Made by a program: the position numbers and the translations under genes. DNA of 32,736 nt from Spirogloea muscicola. Its lineage: Eukaryota > Streptophyta > Zygnematophyceae > Spirogloeales > Spirogloeaceae. Under the pieces are notes generated by a model. It saw only the letters and a list, made by a program, of their open reading frames with translations. It was not told the DNA's origin and did not search any database. The stretch spans positions 106,418 to 139,153 of the forward strand of contig WELB01000066.1 of NCBI GenBank assembly GCA_009602725.1, written 5' to 3'. How positions within the stretch are numbered: the stretch's first letter is position 1; every line of letters begins with the position of its first letter. Positions 27,881-32,736 of this stretch are shown one piece after another.

Positions 27881-30800
27881 TTAGGCAGTGGGCCTCCACA
27901 TGGTCTTGCTATATGCAAGCAAACCCTCGTTCTTTTCGGACATCGTCGAAATGACATTCCAGTGGAAGTCGGCGGCAATGGCCTTGACCTTGACAATCAT
28001 TTCCACTGAGTCGCGTATGATGGCATAACCTCCGGGCCGCAGGATGCGGTCCATCTCCAGCATGATGTCAGAGATCTTGCACCTGCGCAAGTTACAGATG
28101 TTACATTAATATGATATCTGACATAATCCATCAAGGTGCAGCACTTGCTAGGATCTATGCTGTGCAGCAGGTCAATGAACACTAAAAGTGATGATGCAAT
28201 ATCGGGCTTAGCAGTACAGAGACGTGGATTAGCCATGCAATAACGTGCTTCTCAGATCAGCGGAAGCTTAAGGTTGCAGCCTGGAGTCAGAGCCTTATCA
28301 AATCCAGGAGCCGATATTAGGTCTAAAAACGAGAGAAGCTGAATGATGCGCTAAGCAGGCCTGCGACAACATACCGTTGTGCCTCGCCCGACAGTACATG
28401 GTCAGCATGTAGAAGGTCATACGTCCGTGGGTAGGTGTTGAAGGCCTCACACCAGTCGTGGTACACACCAATCAGGCCACGGTCGAAAATGATGGGCAGT
28501 GTGTCCGGGCTGCTTATCGGCACCACATTCATGACCCACATTGACCTCTTGGCAAGGGCTGCAGCGAAACTGAAAACAGGAAAAGACGGAAAAGTGTCAA
28601 TCAACAAAGCGGAAGCCTACTATGGACTGAACTGCCAAAATCCAAAGAAGTCCTCAGTCACTCACAAGGTAGGTGAATGCTGAGGTTGATGCGAGCACGT
28701 TGTGCTAGGGGCACAACAAAAATCTGCAGGAGAATAAGAAGACACCAACAAACTCACCCTCCATAGCCGGCCTTCATGTCCATAACATTACGAACGTGGC
28801 TCCATTCAATGCCCATTGCTTTCCCTGAATATGCCTTGTTGACAATGCTTGCCCAGTGCTTGCGATTCTGATTGAACTCCACCGCCGCGGGCTTCCCATA
28901 GATGCCCGTGCTGACCGTAGAAAGCCACTTGGGCACCTCCAGGAGACGATCCCGCCACAGTGCTGGCCACGTCGTGCCACGCGCACTCTCTCCTTCAGGG
29001 ATCTTGTGCAGGCATACATTCATTGGCACGTACCTGCAAGCCAGATCACAGGATGCCATCAATTCATTAGCAAAACTGGCAATACGATTCAGATAGACTG
29101 CACTTGTCACAGCGCTTCTGACGTGCAAGCAGCCAGACTGTGCAGAAAGTATGCCACAATCCTGCAGGTCGTTGCTGGCCAATACCAAGCTGCATCGCCA
29201 TTGTCGTCCGTGGCACACATGGGAGGCTCAGTGCCCTTCGCACGCTGCTCGTAACAGGAGTTATCCATGGACTTTCTCCAGATGGCAACGCCGCCGTCAT
29301 CTCTATTCTTCCAGGCCACACGCGTCCAGCACATTCTCCAAGTGAGGTCCTTCATAGCTGCATCACAGGAACATCCATCAGTCACAGGAAGCCTGTCTAT
29401 CTGCTTAAGTCACACATCTAGATAATCAAATTTATGTTTCATCAACCAGCTCTAGACTGGCGAACTTGTGCCTATGCTTATAAGATAGACAGAAGAGTGT
29501 AAGTTTTATCCTACAACCTGCATGTAGTATCGTGGATCATTATATAAAAGAACGGAGCCAATACTCTCATAGCTGCAGCATTGTCAGACTAAGATCAAGC
29601 CACAAATTGTACTCTGGAGAGAAGTACAAAAGCAGAAAGGGCTGAGAAGACGATGTCAAGCAGAGGCGTGACGAGAGAGCCATACCTTCCCAGACCTCTT
29701 TGTCTTTCTGTTCTTGGCCATTCCAAACGTCTGTATCTTCCTGCTCAGACTTATACACGGGCGTGGCAGACCAGACAAAGTACCCTCCAGGCCGCAGAAT
29801 GCGGTTGAGCTCCACCAGCAACATCCCACCTAAGAAAGCCAAGGACATGGCGAAGCTTGTCATGCCAAAGCTCATAGACTGGACTTGCCATTGCCAGAAT
29901 GGCAAGTCCAGTTTGCTGCTCATATCGGAAACATTGATCATTACAAGTCAACATGCCACTCACAGGTAGCTACAGAAGAATCAAGGCTATCTAATAGTAG
30001 GTTGAGCATGCTTCTATAGTGACCATTGTTTAAATAGAGCATGAACAAAGCTGCAGAAAACCAGCTGCAGCTGCAGAAAGCTGCAAGGCTGCAGCTTCCC
30101 ACAGGATCAAAGACTGAGATGTATGCCCAAAGCCCACCTTCAAGATGCCAAGGTACGCGGCATCGGGCGCAATGTATGAGGTCAAATGAGTTGCTTGGGA
30201 AGGTAAGCCGCTGGGTACCCATGACACCCAGTAGCGCAGGCACGCCGCGCTCAAGTGCAAATTGCACCTGCGCATCATGCTCGTCCTTTGGTGCGATGGA
30301 CATTGTGATCACGCCCTTATTGAAGAGGTGCGCACCCCAGCTGGCCACACCACAGCCCATGTCCAGAGCCACCCGGACCTTCTTGCCCCAGGTAATCTCC
30401 GGGAGACTCTGTCAAAATACACCATAATATGTGAATACCAGTCACGAATGTTCTCTATATATACTGACCACTGTAACACCTGGAACTGGCCATACTGGAC
30501 ATCAACCACCAAGTGTAACATAAGGAACAAAGGAAAAGCTGCGCATGTACTGTGCACTTCAAATTTAATAGAGAGAGAGGGCAGGACTGAGCAAGTAGCA
30601 CTAGGGCTTCCACATACCTCCTCGATGAAGTCAATGTAATTCACTGCGCCATGCTTGAACTGCGTGCCGCCGCCCGGGAAGATGAGCTTGTCGCCCTCCT
30701 CCTGCACCCAATTCTGATCCTTCTTGTACGAGACCAGCTTTGTATGAGGCACATTGCTGTACCAAATCTGGTTCACAAGCAGGGAAACAAGGGCACGACT

Positions 30801-32718
30801 AGCTCAGTCAAAGCTAGTCAGGCAGAGAGTTTGTTTCCTGGCATAAGATGTCCTGACCCTATAGTACTGACCCTAGACAAGGGGGACAGACGAGTTGCTG
30901 TACCACTACACCAAATGGCAAGAGGGATTGCTATGCTGACTGCCGAATGATCTGTGTCAAGGAGCTGAGCTCTGTTCCTGTCCTTCCATTCTTTGGACGC
31001 AGTGTATCGAGGGCACAAATAACAATAAGCAGAGCAAATTCGAGCAAACCTGCTTAATACAGCCTTCTCAAGGAGTCACAACACTAGCCTGATGCCCCAA
31101 GATGAACGGTGACGAGTAGGCCAGTGTTGTACCGTATCGCGGCTCTCCGGCCAGTCAATCTTGATCTTGTAATCCTTGGGGAGAGGCACGAAGCACCGCA
31201 CAAAGTCATCTGAAGATGGGCAGTGGCGCTCGCGGTGCTCATAGTGGTGACGGCTGGGCAGCGCGTTGATGGCCTTCTCATTGTCAAGGCAGGGAATGTA
31301 GTCAGTCATGGTAGCAGGGCAAAGGGGGTATGCGTGATTCTCCAGCGCGTCTGTCGCGACCTCTGTGTCATCAACAGGCGTCACTTGTGCTCCTGCAAGA
31401 AGGCCAGGGGTCAGTAAAGCTGGCTTCAAAATGACGAGAAACCATGGGAACATACAGATACCAATTGAAGCTATACAAGTCAATCAGGGGAACATGCCAT
31501 AACATGCTCACCAATAGTCAGACTGACACTGTGCTGAATCCAGCAGATACTTTCCCAGACACAAACATTTGAGAGCAAGTACAGACAGAGACAGAGCTAT
31601 GGGCGACGCAACACAGCTGGGGAAGGCACATACCATCGGTGGCTGGGGCGCCCTCAGCCTCCTTCTCCTTTGTGGACTCAGTCTCCTGCGTGCTGAGCTC
31701 AGTGCTCACGCTCTCCTTGGCCTCGGTCTGGAGCTCGGCCGCCGAGCTCGCCTCGCCTGCCGCCGGAGTTCCGCCGGTCACATCCTCCTGAGCTTCCCCG
31801 TCACCATGCTTCATTTCATCAGCCTGCGCTTCCCCAGGGCTGTCCCCTGCTTCGGGCGTCTCATTGTCTTTGGTGTCATCGCCAGCCACTGCTCCTTCAA
31901 ATTCCTATCAAAGAAGTGAAAACGAAATTGTTACTTGAGCATACGGTAGGGTCGATCAATATCACCAATATGCTAATGTCCTGACAGCTGCAGTGCATCA
32001 CGACCAGCACTTGCAGACAGGCCACACCTCGGAGCCTTGCTCTGTCTCAGCAGGGACACCGTCGAGGTCGCCGCCTGGGACAGCGACTCCAGGGTTGCGC
32101 CAGTCCCCTTGGTCACCCTCCGGCACATGCACCAGATGCTTCGCCGCCGGCGCAGGCTGCTGCTGGCCAGACTGTGCGACCTGCTGCTCCGACGAGCTGA
32201 ACGTCCAGACGCCGACGAGGAAAAGAAGCACGCACACGGCCGCTGCAGGACGACAGCAGAGGCCTACGTCAGAGGCAAAGCTCAATGTAGTCGCAGGAGC
32301 GATGAGCACAATGTAGCTCACAAACTAGGCTGTCAACTCACTGACACATTAGCACTAACAGTTCGGGATTTAAGTGTAGTTATCCTGCAGGCAACTGTAT
32401 TTACTGTCGTTATCTGTATGTATCTATATGGTGCCATCAACTTGCAGTCTTGACTGACATGCAACGGTCGCCTGCTAAGATCGACTGCCTGGCAGCAGCG
32501 GGAGCCCCCGAGCTACCTGTCGTCGCAAGGTTGGACGTCGGCGGGAGCTTCTTGCCGACCAGGCCGCTGCGGGCGGCGAGGGAGCGCCAGCTGATGCCGC
32601 CGAGGGCGCCGGCGGCGCCGCTCGCGGCCTTCTTGGGCGTCGCGGGGGCCGCGCCCCCGGCCTCCGCGCGCCGCAGGAGCTGCTGGTCCTCCCCGGCGTC
32701 ATACGCGTGCGGCGCCAT
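27881..32718 (-). CDS. PMT-family (Methyltransf_29/DUF248) Golgi S-adenosylmethionine-dependent methyltransferase, complete
   Basis: Exons on the minus strand: 32517-32718, 32028-32242, 31634-31904, 31133-31392, 30618-30767, 30138-30408, 29686-29829, 29186-29357, 28758-29033, 28375-28569 and 27881-28082. They total 2358 nt (785 aa plus TAA) with every phase matching. Order: a short cytosolic N-terminus, one membrane anchor ([13 protein letters not shown]), and an acidic low-complexity stem of about 130 residues. Then comes the conserved region with [12 protein letters not shown], the SAM site [61 protein letters not shown] and [16 protein letters not shown]. These are hallmarks of the plant QUASIMODO2/PMT family, type II Golgi proteins linked to methylation of pectin (homogalacturonan). 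The substrate in an alga is unknown. The ATG at 32716-32718 lies in GCCGCCATGG. Confidence 0.95.
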
Positions 32719-32736
32719 GGCGGCCGCAGCGCGGGG

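Noticed and set aside
1-32736. CRISPR arrays, rRNA genes, operons or bacterial promoters
   Set aside because: The window is intron-rich eukaryotic DNA; no regularly spaced short repeats or rRNA sequence were seen.

Overview
The window reads as nuclear DNA of a green alga, most likely a chlorophyte and perhaps trebouxiophyte-like. The genes are split by many short GT-AG introns, with donors such as GTATGT, GTGAGT and GTCAGT and acceptors mostly in GCAG. Products belong to plant/green-lineage families, one of them for chlorophyll synthesis, and TGTAA motifs (the green-algal poly(A) signal) lie after some genes. The species cannot be named from sequence alone. All homology calls come from reading motifs and remembered family features; no database search was run.

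Layout. (1) 1-447, plus: 3' end of CHLM, Mg-protoporphyrin IX methyltransferase. (2) 1050-5569, minus: 14-exon coiled-coil protein with one C-terminal membrane anchor, homologous to the plant proteins loosely labelled 'DNA repair ATPase-related' or 'myosin heavy chain-related' (AT2G24420/AT4G31340 type). (3) 6251-9347, minus: complete 10-exon cytochrome P450 of the CYP86 clan, 572 aa. (4) About 10.2-26.3 kb: a repeat-rich island. It holds broken copies of a non-LTR retrotransposon family with a C-terminal restriction-like endonuclease, the 3' tails of that family with a recurring stem-loop, a possible tRNA-derived SINE, a decayed Ty3/gypsy-like retroelement that carries a cytosine-5 DNA methyltransferase domain in the same frame as its reverse transcriptase, and an F-box/LRR gene (20443-22377) with two apparent frameshifts. 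(5) About 26.3-27.9 kb: no gene seen. (6) 27881-32718, minus: complete 11-exon plant-type PMT (Methyltransf_29/DUF248) Golgi methyltransferase, 785 aa.

The housekeeping genes are intact: with the introns given here every splice phase closes for the P450 and PMT genes, and for all but one junction of the coiled-coil gene. The island is full of stops and frameshifts, which argues that the lesions there are real decay and not poor sequence. The genes are not an operon and share no evident pathway.

The most interesting item is the methyltransferase-bearing retroelement at 15.8-17.25 kb. Next are the non-LTR family's conserved 3' stem-loop and a 5'-truncated copy bounded by an 11-bp target-site duplication at 24719-25018.
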